Origin: Melanopsichium pennsylvanicum | Lineage: Eukaryota > Basidiomycota > Ustilaginomycetes > Ustilaginales | DNA: 64,000 nt | NCBI GenBank assembly: GCA_900208305.1 | Contig: OAPG01000001.1 | Span: 682,001 to 746,000 of the forward strand | Direction of reading: 5' to 3' | Part shown: in pieces, positions 53,478 through 64,000 of the stretch | Layout: each line of letters opens with the position of its first letter | How positions within the stretch are numbered: position 1 is the first letter of the stretch | Notes under the pieces: model-generated | The model's database searches: none | What the model saw: the letters and a program-made list of their open reading frames with translations, nothing else | Told to the model about the DNA's origin: nothing | Translations under genes and position numbers: made by a program

Positions 53478-56400
53478 CTACAAGTATCCTCGTGACTCGT
53501 GACCGTTTCTATGCGATTGCGGTTGCGAAATGTAGCGTTGTTGTTGCTGTTGTGGTGGTGGTGGTGGTGGTGGTGGTAAGAAAGAATCTTGATGATGGGT
53601 CGGAGTGATGTATGAGATGAAATCTGCTTCTGGTCTTTCATCTTGCGCCCAAGGGTCAAAGTCGGAGATCGAATCACCTTTTGCTCTGCCACCATTTCTT
53701 CCTGTATACATTCCATCTACGCTGCCACCACCGAGATTCATAATCGCAATATGCCTCTCGAGACCTTGATCAAAACCGTTGCTTTGACCATAAGAGCCTC
53801 CGCTAGGAGTGCTGGGCGCCGCAATCAGGCCCATCTCAACAGCAAGCGGTCTGTAGGGTGGCATATTTACCAATCCATGTTTGACCAAAATGGCCTTCAC
53901 ATCTTCCCCGCACCTTTGCCTCTCGGCGCCTTCTAGCACGCTTGCCTTAGCGAAAAGCTTGGTAACGAATTGAGAGCCGTGCACTTGCTCCACCAGAATC
54001 TCCTCCAACAACCGAGGCCGCCCTGACGAGGTGTCGAAGAGCACCTTGAGCAAGAGTCGGGATGCTTCTGGATCTTGCTTTTGGCTGATGACGCGGAGAA
54101 TAGTCTGAGAGGCGAGTTTGTGCGTGCACAGATTTGCCAGGTGCGGAGCGAAGCGAGGTGCCAAGAGTTTGAAACGGCCAGTGAGGGCCGATGCATCAAG
54201 AAGCCAAGTCACCAAAAGTGCGCCGTTCTGGGATGTAGCCAAGGGTACCGAATTCAGCACGATAGCCAAAGCCACTTGCTTGATATAAAAAGTCCGCAGA
54301 CCGACGCTCTCCAAGCATGCCCTCATACTCCTACTGCCGAATCTGCCCTGCGCGATCTCCCAGCACCTATCCACCATGGCATCAAAAATAAAGTCCACTT
54401 GCCCGCTGCCGAACGGAATCAAGCGTTGCACTACATAGTTGCCGAATTGATCCAACAACAAGGGTGGCACATATGGCCTGATGTGGGTGGCGATAATGGC
54501 ACGCTGATCATCCGCATGGGTGCAGTCAATGATCTTCTGTGCTGCCCAAGTCCCGTTCTTGTGCACGCCAATGGTGGCTAGATGCGGAGCAATGAGTTCG
54601 AGCATGGTCTTCTTCATCGGTTCACTGCAACGTTCGAAGAATTTCTGGACGAGGGTGTTGCCTATAAAGTCGGAAGAGAGGTCGACTACGCAGGACAAGT
54701 AGTCTCGAGCAATGGCATCCGCATCGGCAAGCGTGCAGGTGGGTGTTTCGAGACGTCTGCGCACTTCTTTGAGACGATTGTTGTCGAATCGTTGTCCAGG
54801 TGCAAGTTCTGGGACAGGGGGAATGCGGGTGTAGTACGTTACCGTGGAGCGGGGGCGGGCGATACGGGCCACGTTGGCTTCCGTGTCAGGATCGGATTCG
54901 TCCAACTGGCGGATGAGCATCTGGAGGTCGTTGACGGTCACGCGAGGCTTCATTTCTGCGGGAAGGGGTACACCGCCCTTGTCACTGCTAGGCACAATGC
55001 TGTTCGACGAGGAGTGTGTTGTGAATCCAGCAACGCGACTAGATGAACCCGTAGCTGGTGCTCGCGCTGAGTCGGTGCTGAGGTTGCGAGCAAGACCCTG
55101 CGAGCCGAGCGGGTTCGGCTGTAAGTACTGCCTTGACGCAGAGTCGAAGCCGGCGACACTGCGGTAATCGTCTAAATTCTTGCTGATCTGTGTGTCCGAA
55201 GGCAACCCGCCGGCTCCTGGAAGAGACGCTAAAGTCTCCATGGCTGCTTGGAACTCGGCAGACCCTGGATCAAGCGATCCCAAGTAGCTGTCAGAGAGCT
55301 TGGATGGCACTTTGGCAAAACCGATCTTGACCGGGCCCACTTCGGCACCCAACACCTCGCGGCCGTTGAGTGCCTTTCTCGCCATCATTGCGTCATCAAG
55401 ACGCTCAAAGTTGATGAAAGCACAGCTTTTGCTTGCCAAAACGCGCACGCTCTCAATGGAGCCAAAGGGGACAAAGATAGATACAAGCGTATCCGTTGCG
55501 GTTGAGGCAGGTATCGATCCGATCCATAACGCTCGAGATGGCTCCTGATTTGCAGGCTCGGCGCCGAATACTTCAGTCCCTGCGAAGTCTAGGGGTCCTC
55601 CGAAACCGTCCACCGTCGGCGCAAACCCTCCCAAGCCAGCTTGAGGCACTGAGTCGGGCTTTCCAAAGCCGATTCTCACTTGACCTTCTGAACCGATCGT
55701 CCCAAGGCCAAGACGTCCGCCAAGCCGCCCGACGATGTCTTCTCTTGCACGGATGGCGTCGGCAATGTCGATGTAGTTGACGAATGCACAGCCTTTCTCG
55801 GGAACCAGTCGGAAGGTTTCGATTGGGCCGTAGTGGGAGAATGCCTGCAAGACGTCCTGGCTCGCGATCGTAGGTCGAAGGTGTCCGATCCACAAGGTGC
55901 GTGTTGGCTGAACGAAAGGCGAGTTGGCGCCAGATCTTTGACCGGACTTCTGGTGTTGCTGCGAGCGTGCGTACATATCTACCGGGGTCACTGCATCCAT
56001 GGCCCCAGACGAATGTGGTCGAGATTGGGCTTCTCTCCCTATTGCGGTATCAAACTGCATCTGTGTCATGCGCAACGACTGTTGCTCAGCTCTGGCACGC
56101 CAGTCAGGTCCTGATAGTGCTGCAATGGTACCAGCCCGGTTACGACCGTTGGCCAAGAAGGTCGAGAGATCGCCCGGAGAGTCAAGGTGTGAGGCTAGAT
56201 TAGCCGATGGTACCATAAGATTTAAGTTCTCAGCAGACCCCGGTGGCGTCAGACTCGAATCGAAAATATTGAGATTTGCACCCAGATTGGCGGAGAGACC
56301 ACCACGGTACTGGCCAAGCAGAGGAGCGCGAGAACTTGGCTGATCTAGGACTCCCATACTGGTCGCTCTGGGCCTCGAGGCGTTGACGGCACCACGGTTG

Positions 56401-57464
56401 CCAAGCTCAGCGGCGTTCGTCGAAGATGCAGCGCTGTATTGGTGCAAACGATTTTGCAACGCCGTGTTGAGCAACGACGACTGAGGGGCGTTTGCAGTGT
56501 ACGGGCTCTGTGATCCGGACAGAATTCCAGGTCTGGTGGGGTTAGAGCTGTGAAGTGACTGAGGCGATGATTCGCCCATTGCTGCTGAATTAAAAGCGAA
56601 CGAAGGGAGGTAGCTGCTGCTGCGAGCACGACCCTCTCCGTTGTTGAGTCTCGGTCGCAGCTGCTGTCCGCCGAGCGTGGAAGATCGATTGCGCAGTTGC
56701 GCGGAAGCCAGGAACGCGTCTGTTTCTGCACAGCTGTAGTCAGACTGTGCTGGCTGACCTAGAGTGCGAGAAGCATCTGAGGGACAATTTGGATCACGAA
56801 GTCCGGTACCGGCTAAGCCGAGGTAATCAAGCATGTCTGTATTGTCGAAGGAGAACCGTTGTCCAGCCTCATCCTGGGAATGAAATGGAGAATTTGACTC
56901 CTCATCGGTTGCTGCTGACGTCATGTTGCTCAGGCCCGACCGCGTTGGTTGCCAATGTGAGGAAAAGAAGGAAGGCCCAAAGGCATTGGCAAGATTGGTC
57001 GGTGGAAGTGTTAGAGATCCAGATCGAAGGCGTGCTGAAGACGACGGTGGTGCTAAGCCGACACCAGGTCGAGCTGGATGTTCGGAAGGGTGAAGCTGTG
57101 TGGCCGAGCCACCTCTTGTGAGATTGGACAGCGGCGTAGTCTGGAAATCCAGAGGAGGCTCAGGTGAAATGCTCGAGAATGGTGGTTGACGATCCTGAAA
57201 AGAAGGTGGCTGAAGGGGTGGAAGGTTTTCACCCCAGCTGGAAGGAAGGGTGCCGGCACGAGCTCTTCCGCGATTGGAAGGGCTTGCATGTGTGGGCTCG
57301 ACGATAGGGTCCGATTCATTAGCAATGCTGGTTGTGCGATATGGTGGTTGAGACCTGTAAGCTTCCTCAGTGTGAAGTTGGAGTGCTCTTCTGGCCAAAA
57401 GGGAAGATGGGGAGGCTGAGGCGCTTGAAAGGCCATGGCCATCATTATTGAAGATGTTCTGCAT
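53478..57464 (-). CDS. RRM-RRM-Pumilio RNA-binding protein (Jsn1/Puf2-like)
   Basis: One exon, 1328 residues. About the first 515 residues are Ser/Asn/Pro-rich. RRM1 (about 525-605) begins TLWIGHLRPTIASQDVLQAF with RNP1-like GCAFVNYI. RRM2 (about 641-715) begins ALWIGSIPASTATDTLVSIF with SCAFINFE. A Pumilio homology region follows at about 905-1220, with repeats such as LSSDFIGNTLVQKFFERC, GVHKNGTWAAQKII, LLLDQFGNYVVQRLIPFGSG, RFGSRSMRACLESVG and VHGSQFVTKLFA. The combination of RRMs with a divergent Puf domain is that of yeast Jsn1/Puf1 and Puf2, which bind 3' UTRs of mRNAs for membrane and mitochondrial proteins. The C terminus has proline and glutamine runs. The target RNAs are unknown. 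Confidence 0.9.
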   Translation of the reverse strand: MQNIFNNDGHGLSSASASPSSLLARRALQLHTEEAYRSQPPYRTTSIANESDPIVEPTHASPSNRGRARAGTLPSSWGENLPPLQPPSFQDRQPPFSSISPEPPLDFQTTPLSNLTRGGSATQLHPSEHPARPGVGLAPPSSSARLRSGSLTLPPTNLANAFGPSFFSSHWQPTRSGLSNMTSAATDEESNSPFHSQDEAGQRFSFDNTDMLDYLGLAGTGLRDPNCPSDASRTLGQPAQSDYSCAETDAFLASAQLRNRSSTLGGQQLRPRLNNGEGRARSSSYLPSFAFNSAAMGESSPQSLHSSNPTRPGILSGSQSPYTANAPQSSLLNTALQNRLHQYSAASSTNAAELGNRGAVNASRPRATSMGVLDQPSSRAPLLGQYRGGLSANLGANLNIFDSSLTPPGSAENLNLMVPSANLASHLDSPGDLSTFLANGRNRAGTIAALSGPDWRARAEQQSLRMTQMQFDTAIGREAQSRPHSSGAMDAVTPVDMYARSQQHQKSGQRSGANSPFVQPTRTLWIGHLRPTIASQDVLQAFSHYGPIETFRLVPEKGCAFVNYIDIADAIRAREDIVGRLGGRLGLGTIGSEGQVRIGFGKPDSVPQAGLGGFAPTVDGFGGPLDFAGTEVFGAEPANQEPSRALWIGSIPASTATDTLVSIFVPFGSIESVRVLASKSCAFINFERLDDAMMARKALNGREVLGAEVGPVKIGFAKVPSKLSDSYLGSLDPGSAEFQAAMETLASLPGAGGLPSDTQISKNLDDYRSVAGFDSASRQYLQPNPLGSQGLARNLSTDSARAPATGSSSRVAGFTTHSSSNSIVPSSDKGGVPLPAEMKPRVTVNDLQMLIRQLDESDPDTEANVARIARPRSTVTYYTRIPPVPELAPGQRFDNNRLKEVRRRLETPTCTLADADAIARDYLSCVVDLSSDFIGNTLVQKFFERCSEPMKKTMLELIAPHLATIGVHKNGTWAAQKIIDCTHADDQRAIIATHIRPYVPPLLLDQFGNYVVQRLIPFGSGQVDFIFDAMVDRCWEIAQGRFGSRSMRACLESVGLRTFYIKQVALAIVLNSVPLATSQNGALLVTWLLDASALTGRFKLLAPRFAPHLANLCTHKLASQTILRVISQKQDPEASRLLLKVLFDTSSGRPRLLEEILVEQVHGSQFVTKLFAKASVLEGAERQRCGEDVKAILVKHGLVNMPPYRPLAVEMGLIAAPSTPSGGSYGQSNGFDQGLERHIAIMNLGGGSVDGMYTGRNGGRAKGDSISDFDPWAQDERPEADFISYITPTHHQDSFLPPPPPPPPQQQQQRYISQPQSHRNGHESRGYL

Positions 57465-58045
57465 ATCTTTGTCAATTGGTCTAGCAGTATTCCGACATGA
57501 TTGGTTTTTGGGCTACGTAGCTATAGAATCCAGGCTAGAGAAATCGAGTTGCGGCAACCAAAGAAGAAGAAAACTAGAAGCGGCGCTGCTCGGGTGGAAG
57601 ATGGAGCCCGAAGGTGCATTTCCGTTGGCATTGAGAGCTATGCCGGCATGTGCTTGCTGAGAAGAAAAGTTTGATGAATTGGGTTATTGATCGATAGATG
57701 ACCTTGTATGGCGCTTTTATTGTGCTCGCAGCCGCGTATTACGGTATGGTCTTGGAGTTGGTGCACTGGCGAGTTCAAGAGTAAGGCGTAACTTGGATAG
57801 CTTTGCTTGGCTGTGGGTTGGTCAATGCAATCTAGATCGAAGGATAAGGGAGACTTCACGGGTGACTTGTCTGAGGGTTTGGTTGCGATGTGAAGTAAAA
57901 CGAAGGGAATAATGCTGGGTGAAGCCACGAGGTTGATGAGCAATGAACGGTTGAGCCAACGGCTGAGGTCGGTGCACACTGAGCTAACTTAGCTGCATTC
58001 AAACTGCGACAACGGAGTGCACATGTGCTGCGTTGTCTTGTCGTT

Positions 58046-58075
58046 GTGCTGTGCTGTGCTGTGCTGTACTGTGCT
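58046..58075. repeat. GTGCT pentanucleotide repeat
   Basis: Six tandem pentamers, the fifth reading GTACT. It lies upstream of the leftward Pumilio gene, about 580 bases from its start codon. Confidence 0.85.
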
Positions 58076-59359
58076 TTGCTTCGCAAACGAGTGCTCACAC
58101 TCACTGCAGTTGAGGCTTATTAAATAAATAAATCTCAACACAAAAAAAAAAAAAAAAAGTCCATTCGAGCCAGCGGCTATCAGTCGGGAGTTGCCCGTGC
58201 TCCATTTCGTTTTCCCCCGATTAGCGATCAATCTCAGATCCCTACTTCCACGCTCGCGTTCATGGATCTTGACGGGTATCAGCTCGAAGCCAACCAGCCA
58301 GCCAGCAAGCAAGCCCGCAACTCAACACAACGCAACGCAAAGGCCGTCTTTGTGTATGTGGACCAACAGCTGACGAAAATTCGCAAATCATCATCATCAA
58401 CAAGAGCAGCAGCAGCAACAAATTCAGCCGCAAAGGCATCTTGATATGCTCTTGGCTGGCCGCTCGACCGACCAAGGTTTTGGAACCTCCGCGTGCAAAG
58501 TAAATTCTCTCTTTAGCCAAGACATCATCCATAGTGTCATGAGCAGGACCTCTCCGACTCTCCGAGCTTACATGTTTTTGTTTGAGAATCGCATTCCAAT
58601 CGAGATAATGTTTCATGAACGCTGAGGGAAGGTCGTGATTCGTGCATTCAAAGTCGGAAAAACTTGATCAGAGAGACAGACACCGTTGGCGAGCCAAAGT
58701 GAGGTCGATTGTGGCCAATTCTATCTTTGCTTGCCAAGCGAGTTTGCGAGATCGAAGAAAACGGCAAGGCTGCGGCACTGGATCCTCAACGTCGAGCGAC
58801 CGAAAAAGCGCGGGGTAGATTCGTGGCTTGCTGGCCTAAAAGAGTGACACGAAAAGCAGCAGCGTGGTGCTGGCGTGGAGTTGGGAGAGCCGCACGGCCC
58901 CTCGCTTTTTGTGTGCATGATCTTCGAGTCGGCCAGCCGAACACGGTTTCAATATTACACGAGTGGGATGCGGCGTAGAAGCAGGTAAAATCAACATGAC
59001 CTTCTGCGACGCCTCCTTGCTGTGTATTCGAGGCCAGCTTCTGTATAACACTCATATCTTGACTGGCGCTCGCCAATCACGAACTGCAACACAGATACGA
59101 GCGAGGGACGGACGAATTGCACATCTGAGCCGAGTAGGTGCAATTCAACTGTGAAGATGGAGGTGGCCCAGGCGTATTGGCATCATGTCGAATGAGAGGG
59201 CCAAGTCTTGCAGGCCTGGAAGATTCACCGACCCAGAGGCCGGCGATTGTGGCAGTTGGCAGCCCCCCAAATTTACTCGTCGTGGTCGCAGCCAGACTCT
59301 GATGAGATGTAACAGCCTTCTTGCCTAAGAACTTGAAAAAGTGCAGCACAGAGGGAGAT

Positions 59360-59370
<11 letters not shown>

Positions 59371-59436
<66 letters not shown>
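59371..59436. repeat. (AG)33 microsatellite
   Basis: Sixty-six bases of uninterrupted AG, preceded by a shorter interrupted AG run from about 59361. It lies in a gene-free region. Confidence 0.97.
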
Positions 59437-59439
<3 letters not shown>

Positions 59440-61599
59440 GCACGCGCGCGTAAGACGCTGCTTGGCTCGAAAAAGTGACGTGCCATGGCGTGTCTCTGAC
59501 TCAATTGGCTTTGGACTCCACCTCATCGAGCAAGTTCTGTATCACGTTATCCACACTCCTACGCGCACTTTGCGCTCGAGCTCATACGGGGATCCCCGGA
59601 ACCAATATCACAAAATGTGAAGACGATCAATATTCGCTCCAAGCAACCGCTTCACTAGGACGACATTTCAGAATTATAAAGCGGTGGGTCTGCGTCATCA
59701 CTCAAGAAGATGAAAATTCGCGGCAGAAAAGATGTCCGCAGCAAGAGAAGGTGTAGACTTTCATTGCTCCCAGTACACTGCATACAGAGCAGATCACTTG
59801 TTCGACTTCTAAGGTTGGCTGACATTCATCAAGGATCCCAACCATTGTGGCATTTTTTTTTTCTCAATTTTTATTTTTTGGTCCTTTTTCCCGCGTGACC
59901 GACATTTAGAAAGGTGAGCATGGACAGCACACAGGCTCGAGGCTGAGCACTTTCTGGACAGCAAGAGAATTGCTGTGGTGGCCCTCTCATTCGTTGGTCG
60001 TCGGTGCATTTTGTGCCTCTTTTTGTTTCTCCTTTGCTCAGCGTTTGGATGCAGTTGTGTTTCAAGTCCCCGTCCCCCGACGGTGCATTTTCATCATCTT
60101 GAACATAAATGTGAGCCAGCGAAGGTATTCAATTGTCGCACTGAATCAACTCTGCACGAAATGCTCTCCTGCATCTTTCGCATGCCATTATCTTTTGACA
60201 TTGATGCTGTATCACGGTCAGTCGCTCCCTTCTGCCGGCTCGCTGCTGTAACACCCGACTTGAAGAGCCAAAAGGAGTATGGTCACAGCCTTATTTTTGA
60301 GCTTGAGTCTGCTACCAAGAGTACCGAATTTTGCAACACTAAAATTTCGCACTGTGCACGGTAATTGTGAGAGTGTTTGACAGAGACAGGGCAAGGGCTG
60401 TGTCCATTCGCCTTTTCTTTATGCAGTCTTTCTGCGCTATAATTGGATTCGATTTGCTGTTGGCTCATGCTTTTGCTGTGCCGTGCCTACACAACCGCAC
60501 TGAAGCGTGCTGAACTGTTTTCTAGCCTAACTTAGTTTTAGATATTAATAAAATAATCCCACACACCTGTTTCAATCAATTAGCTTTGAGCACAGACAAA
60601 CCAAAGTGTGAATGAAGGCTTCCGTACAAAATTCCTTCCTTCACGCACGCCTCACTCCCTTTTTTTTTCCTTTTCTTTTTCTTTCAGTTTCCTGCACTGG
60701 CCCTGTCAATCTTGAGGCTGAGCTTTTTCGCCCTCTCCAAACTTCCTCTGCTATTTTGCTATCAGTCATACTGAATCGGTCCGTACCGTTTCCAATCCTT
60801 CCTGGACCGCACTCGTTCAAGTGGCCTCAAGTCTCTTGGCTCTCCTCCTCATCGTGCCATCCGACAAACATCATCATCACACTATCCGTTCCAATCACTT
60901 TTCTTTTCTGTCACCAGCTTCATCATCGCCTGTACACTGTTCTTTACGCCAAAGTCTCGTTCATTTCCCTTTCTACCCCGATCCAAAACGACACTCGATT
61001 CGCCAACCCTTGGGTTTCTGTCACATCATTGTTATCCCAGCAATCAACCTCGTCGACTCAGCCGAGCCACGTCTGTTCCTCACCCACTTCTTCCGCTTCA
61101 TTTCATAAGCTAGACTTTGGTCCTGCCTCCTGCTGGCTGTTTCCCCGTACCGTACACAAAAACAACATCAAGCCCATTTTCGACATTGCTTTCGGCTGAA
61201 GCAATCCCACCGCCAACTTTTCCGCCAAGAGACTATTCGACCTGCCCGCCCCTGTTTCAATCAACATCCCTCATCCATCAATCTCAGCGACGTTCCTTCT
61301 CGTCGCTGCACATCCCATTGCCTCGAAAGCTTTTGCCTGGAGGTGGATGATGAATGGTTTCCTTCGTCAATCTTGACTGAGCGTTGGTGTACTATCTAGA
61401 ACATCAAGCGCTCTCGCTCTTCTACTTTCGATTCTCAGTATCTTTTTCACATCGACCAGGTGGAACACGCTCTCACTAGCACATGCTTTATCACTCCCTC
61501 TTCACGAGCTGGCATCGTACATCTTCGACCTGCACTCGGTGGCTCTTTTACACCGATCTTAGCTTACTTGCAAAACTCAACACCTCACGTAAAAAGGTC

Positions 61600-64000
61600 A
61601 TGGCTGCCACCAGAGCTCGCACCGAACTTGCCGCAGCTTCTGCTCCTCATAATGTCAAAGATGTAACTGCTTCTCGCGAGGCGGCGGCTTCAGTCGATCC
61701 AGCTTCTAACGACAAGACACCAGCTCGTCGAACCACCACCAGAACCCGCAAATTGCCCAGCCGCCTTCTCCCATCTCCTTCTCCACCCCCCTCACGTCCA
61801 TCCTCCGCCTACAGCGCAGCCAAGCAAGCCAAAGGAGGTAAGGATGCGACCGAAAGCGCGTCGGCCTCTCCGGCAGGCACTCCATCCGCATCGTCTGGAA
61901 AGTCTCGCAAGGCAAGTAAGACAGAGGCTGATAGCATCGGCTCGGACTTGGAGGCCTCCGGCGACAAGGTCGATGGAGAAGACCTCGGCCCTGGAAAGCG
62001 CAAGCGTCGGCCCAGCACCATGTACAAACCCCCTTCGACATTGACCACGGTCGAGACACCTTCTCCAGCTTCTGCATCTTCGGCGTCCAAGTCCAAAAAG
62101 AAAGGACGCAGTATCAGTCCAGAAGCTTTGACTCAGAAGAGCCAGTCTCCATCGTTGGCTGTCAACCAGGCTAGGGGGAAGAGTCGATTCTCCAAGGGCA
62201 AGTTGGAAGCGGCAACTTCCCTTTCCAAGAAGGGTGAGGTTGCCAATGCAGGATCTCTTCGTGGCAATGGAGATGATTCAGAAGCAGAGCTTGAACCCAG
62301 TCGCTCGTGCGTTTCGAAGAGGATGCGCATTGGCGACGCGGACGACTCGATGGATCTGTCGCCTCCACCTCTTCTGCCTCGTGATGGCTCAGCTAGGATC
62401 CGAATGCCCATGCACTTCACTCAACCAACTTTCATTCGAGGTGGCCGTGTCAGCGTCTCACCCGAAGCCTCCGGCAAACGGCCCATCAAGTTTGGCATCC
62501 GCGACTTCAGCAAGTCGACCCTCCAGTCCGACCTGGGCGTTGCGGAACAATCCCCAATCGGTAACGTCATGCGCGCAAACAAGGGCCCCTTTCATCGCTC
62601 CGACATCATGTCGTCCTCTCCTGTCTCGGCTGGCGTGAACAAGTTCGACAATGATTTGGGCACACCTCTTACCTATGTTCCTTTCCGAAGCGGCGCACAC
62701 ACTGAGGGCGGCTTTCGCAACATGCATACAACTCCCTTTGTCGCTCAAACGGCGGACGAAGCCGACGAAGAGGAAGATGATGACGACGAGAACGACTTCC
62801 ATCAGGCCATGCTTGATGCCGACTTTGAATTCTTCGACTCGCAAAAGTCGGACTTGAACGTATCAAAGCCGTTTTGGTCTGCATTACGACGAGGCACGGC
62901 CGAGGACGTAGACATCTATGACACCCCCGCCACCACGCCTCGAAGCGTTCAGTCTGGTTGTGACCTTTCTTCGCCCGATAGTTCGCGCTGCAAAATTGAG
63001 GAGAGTGTCACCTTGCCCAGCAACGAGGACACGGTGTTGTCATACAGCGCGGTTCGTGACTCGGTGTTTGTTCATGCGCTGCCCACCACGCAGGTAGGTG
63101 CCGACAAGCCGCACCAGCACGCAGGGTCGCTCACCCTCTCCCTGCCTTACAGCCCTGTGACTGTGTCTTCGCCTCAGCTGCGAGCCATGGACATTGACGC
63201 AGACGTAGTCACCTGCGCCAAAGGTAGCAAGGAAGCCGCCAGCGCTCAGATGAGCACGCCCGTACTCCAAAGGCGCAAGCACGCTGGGCTGCCAGCTGGT
63301 CCACACGGACTTGCTCCACTCAAGCTGAGCGCAGATCTGATGGAGCGCAGCACTTCGAACGCTGCTCCGTACATGCAGCTCTCCCCCATGATTGAGATGG
63401 AATCGCCTCTGCTGAGCCCTGGTCTGTCGTTGAGCCTGCACACCAAGGGCTCCGATTTGCCCAGCCCTTTCCTCATGGGAGTCGGCACGCTTACAGAGCT
63501 CGAACAACCGGAGGCTCTCGACCTAACACCTGCAGAGGGTTCGACCACTCCCAAGGCAGCAAGCCCAGAGATCTCCGCTCCTGAGGCATCTGAGACCAAT
63601 GCAGTCCCCACTCCTACTGTCGAAACCAAGGCGGAGGTCAGCAAGAACTTTCCGTCCTCTTTCGAGCCCACAAAACCGGTCATCGACGCTGTCAAGGAGG
63701 CCGTCAAAATGGAGAAGCCGTCTGCCAGGCGCCCTGCGCTGCCTCCTCCGCGTCAGATTCGCTTCACTACCGTCACCACTCCGTCCGTCGAGCTAATTGA
63801 CAGCAGGTCTCAGCAATCTGAGTCGTCAAAGGCGGAAGTGCCAACCCTTCCTAATAAGCAAAAGCAGACAACGCAGCATCAAACTCAAGCTGACGGTGCA
63901 TCTACCACCAGCCCCAAGTCCGATTCCACCCCTGATCTAGTTCAGTCTGGTTCGTCTTCCCCTGACTCGGCTTCGGACTCGCCGAGCCCAAAGTCGGAGG
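61600..64000 (+). CDS. Large disordered, probably nuclear protein, 5' part
   Basis: Open from the ATG at 61600 (MAATRARTELAAAS) to the right window edge, 800 codons without a stop or needed intron. I do not recognise a domain. The N terminus is basic and Ser/Pro/Ala-rich, with clusters ARRTTTRTRKLPSRLLPSP and GPGKRKRRPSTMYKPP that look like nuclear signals or AT-hook-like patches. In the middle (about residues 385-435) a very acidic run (ADEADEEEDDDDENDFHQAM) is followed by DADFEFFDSQKSDLNVSKPF, suggestive of an activation-type segment. Repeated SP/TP sites are common after residue 440 (TPATTPRS, SSPDSS, LSPMIEMESPLLSP). A transcriptional regulator whose DNA-binding domain lies beyond the edge is one possibility; this is inference only. 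Confidence 0.6.
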   Translation, partial: MAATRARTELAAASAPHNVKDVTASREAAASVDPASNDKTPARRTTTRTRKLPSRLLPSPSPPPSRPSSAYSAAKQAKGGKDATESASASPAGTPSASSGKSRKASKTEADSIGSDLEASGDKVDGEDLGPGKRKRRPSTMYKPPSTLTTVETPSPASASSASKSKKKGRSISPEALTQKSQSPSLAVNQARGKSRFSKGKLEAATSLSKKGEVANAGSLRGNGDDSEAELEPSRSCVSKRMRIGDADDSMDLSPPPLLPRDGSARIRMPMHFTQPTFIRGGRVSVSPEASGKRPIKFGIRDFSKSTLQSDLGVAEQSPIGNVMRANKGPFHRSDIMSSSPVSAGVNKFDNDLGTPLTYVPFRSGAHTEGGFRNMHTTPFVAQTADEADEEEDDDDENDFHQAMLDADFEFFDSQKSDLNVSKPFWSALRRGTAEDVDIYDTPATTPRSVQSGCDLSSPDSSRCKIEESVTLPSNEDTVLSYSAVRDSVFVHALPTTQVGADKPHQHAGSLTLSLPYSPVTVSSPQLRAMDIDADVVTCAKGSKEAASAQMSTPVLQRRKHAGLPAGPHGLAPLKLSADLMERSTSNAAPYMQLSPMIEMESPLLSPGLSLSLHTKGSDLPSPFLMGVGTLTELEQPEALDLTPAEGSTTPKAASPEISAPEASETNAVPTPTVETKAEVSKNFPSSFEPTKPVIDAVKEAVKMEKPSARRPALPPPRQIRFTTVTTPSVELIDSRSQQSESSKAEVPTLPNKQKQTTQHQTQADGASTTSPKSDSTPDLVQSGSSSPDSASDSPSPKSE

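Larger units (their letters stand above)
57465..61599. other. 4.1-kb gene-free stretch with simple repeats
   Basis: No supportable coding frame. The left part is the upstream region of the Pumilio gene. It contains six GTGCT pentamers (58046-58075, one mismatched), a 17-A run (58142-58158) and a long GA dinucleotide tract (59371-59436). From about 60610 to 61590 the plus strand is strongly pyrimidine-rich, suggesting a long 5' leader for the gene beginning at 61600. Its 195-codon open frame (60612-61199) has no domain and is taken as a by-product of that composition. Confidence 0.5.

Noticed and set aside
60612..61199. 195-codon plus-strand frame with hydrophobic residues
   Set aside because: The composition follows a pyrimidine-rich leader (Ser, Phe, Leu, Pro from C/T triplets). 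There is no signal or domain pattern beyond that.

Overview
The window reads as nuclear DNA of a basidiomycete fungus, most likely a smut-type yeast or smut fungus (Ustilaginomycotina). This is inferred from the gene families, the few short introns (about 50-170 nt, GTRAGT donors, some TACTAAC branch sites), long intergenic spacers, Ser/Ala-rich disordered tails, and a GH5 sterylglucosidase and a DUF6534-type membrane protein of basidiomycete kind. No database search was run. Every name rests on motif recognition. Exon boundaries were placed by eye from splice signals and reading frame.

Layout. 0-10 kb: 5' part of CAP/Srv2 (-, runs off the left edge), the kinetochore gene NDC80 (-), a GH5 sterylglucosidase (+), and a secreted double-psi beta-barrel protein with a repetitive Ser/Ala tail (-). 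10-22 kb: an intron-containing tRNA-Leu(AAG) (-), a large alpha/beta hydrolase (+), a repeat-rich gene-free stretch (12.7-15.5 kb), a two-RRM protein (-), a GAS2-domain coiled-coil protein (+), and a six-exon short-chain dehydrogenase (+). 22-31 kb: a five-FAS1 membrane protein resembling S. pombe Fsc1 (-), a RING-CH membrane E3 ligase (+), ELP3 (-), and the glycine cleavage H protein (+). 31-40 kb: a 3.9-kb gene-free stretch, a DUF6534-like membrane protein (+), a mitochondrial carrier (+), and an NDUFAF3-like complex I assembly factor (-). 40-50 kb: a C2H2 factor with Zap1-like fingers (-), the pyruvate dehydrogenase E3-binding subunit (-), an RPA34-like RNA polymerase I subunit (-), a membrane-anchored SDR (+), and an unrecognised acidic protein (-). 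50-64 kb: an AlkB-like dioxygenase with Cys clusters (+), an RRM-RRM-Pumilio protein (-), a 4.1-kb gene-free stretch with simple repeats, and the 5' 2.4 kb of a large disordered protein (+, runs off the right edge).

The genes are ordinary housekeeping and regulatory genes, not a cluster. Four encode mitochondrial proteins (H protein, PDH E3-binding protein, carrier, complex I assembly factor). At least six act in the nucleus or in gene expression. Adjacent genes are often divergent. Three of the shared promoters carry AT-rich islands built on a TTTACTGTAC / GTACAGTAAA motif. No transposon ORF, CRISPR array or secondary-metabolite cluster was found. The most unusual signals are the promoter motif islands, a possible Pol III RNA near 13.0 kb, a family of GGTGGCT/AGCCACC inverted repeats at 13.4-15.1 and 20.05 kb, and introns whose retention would switch protein topology.
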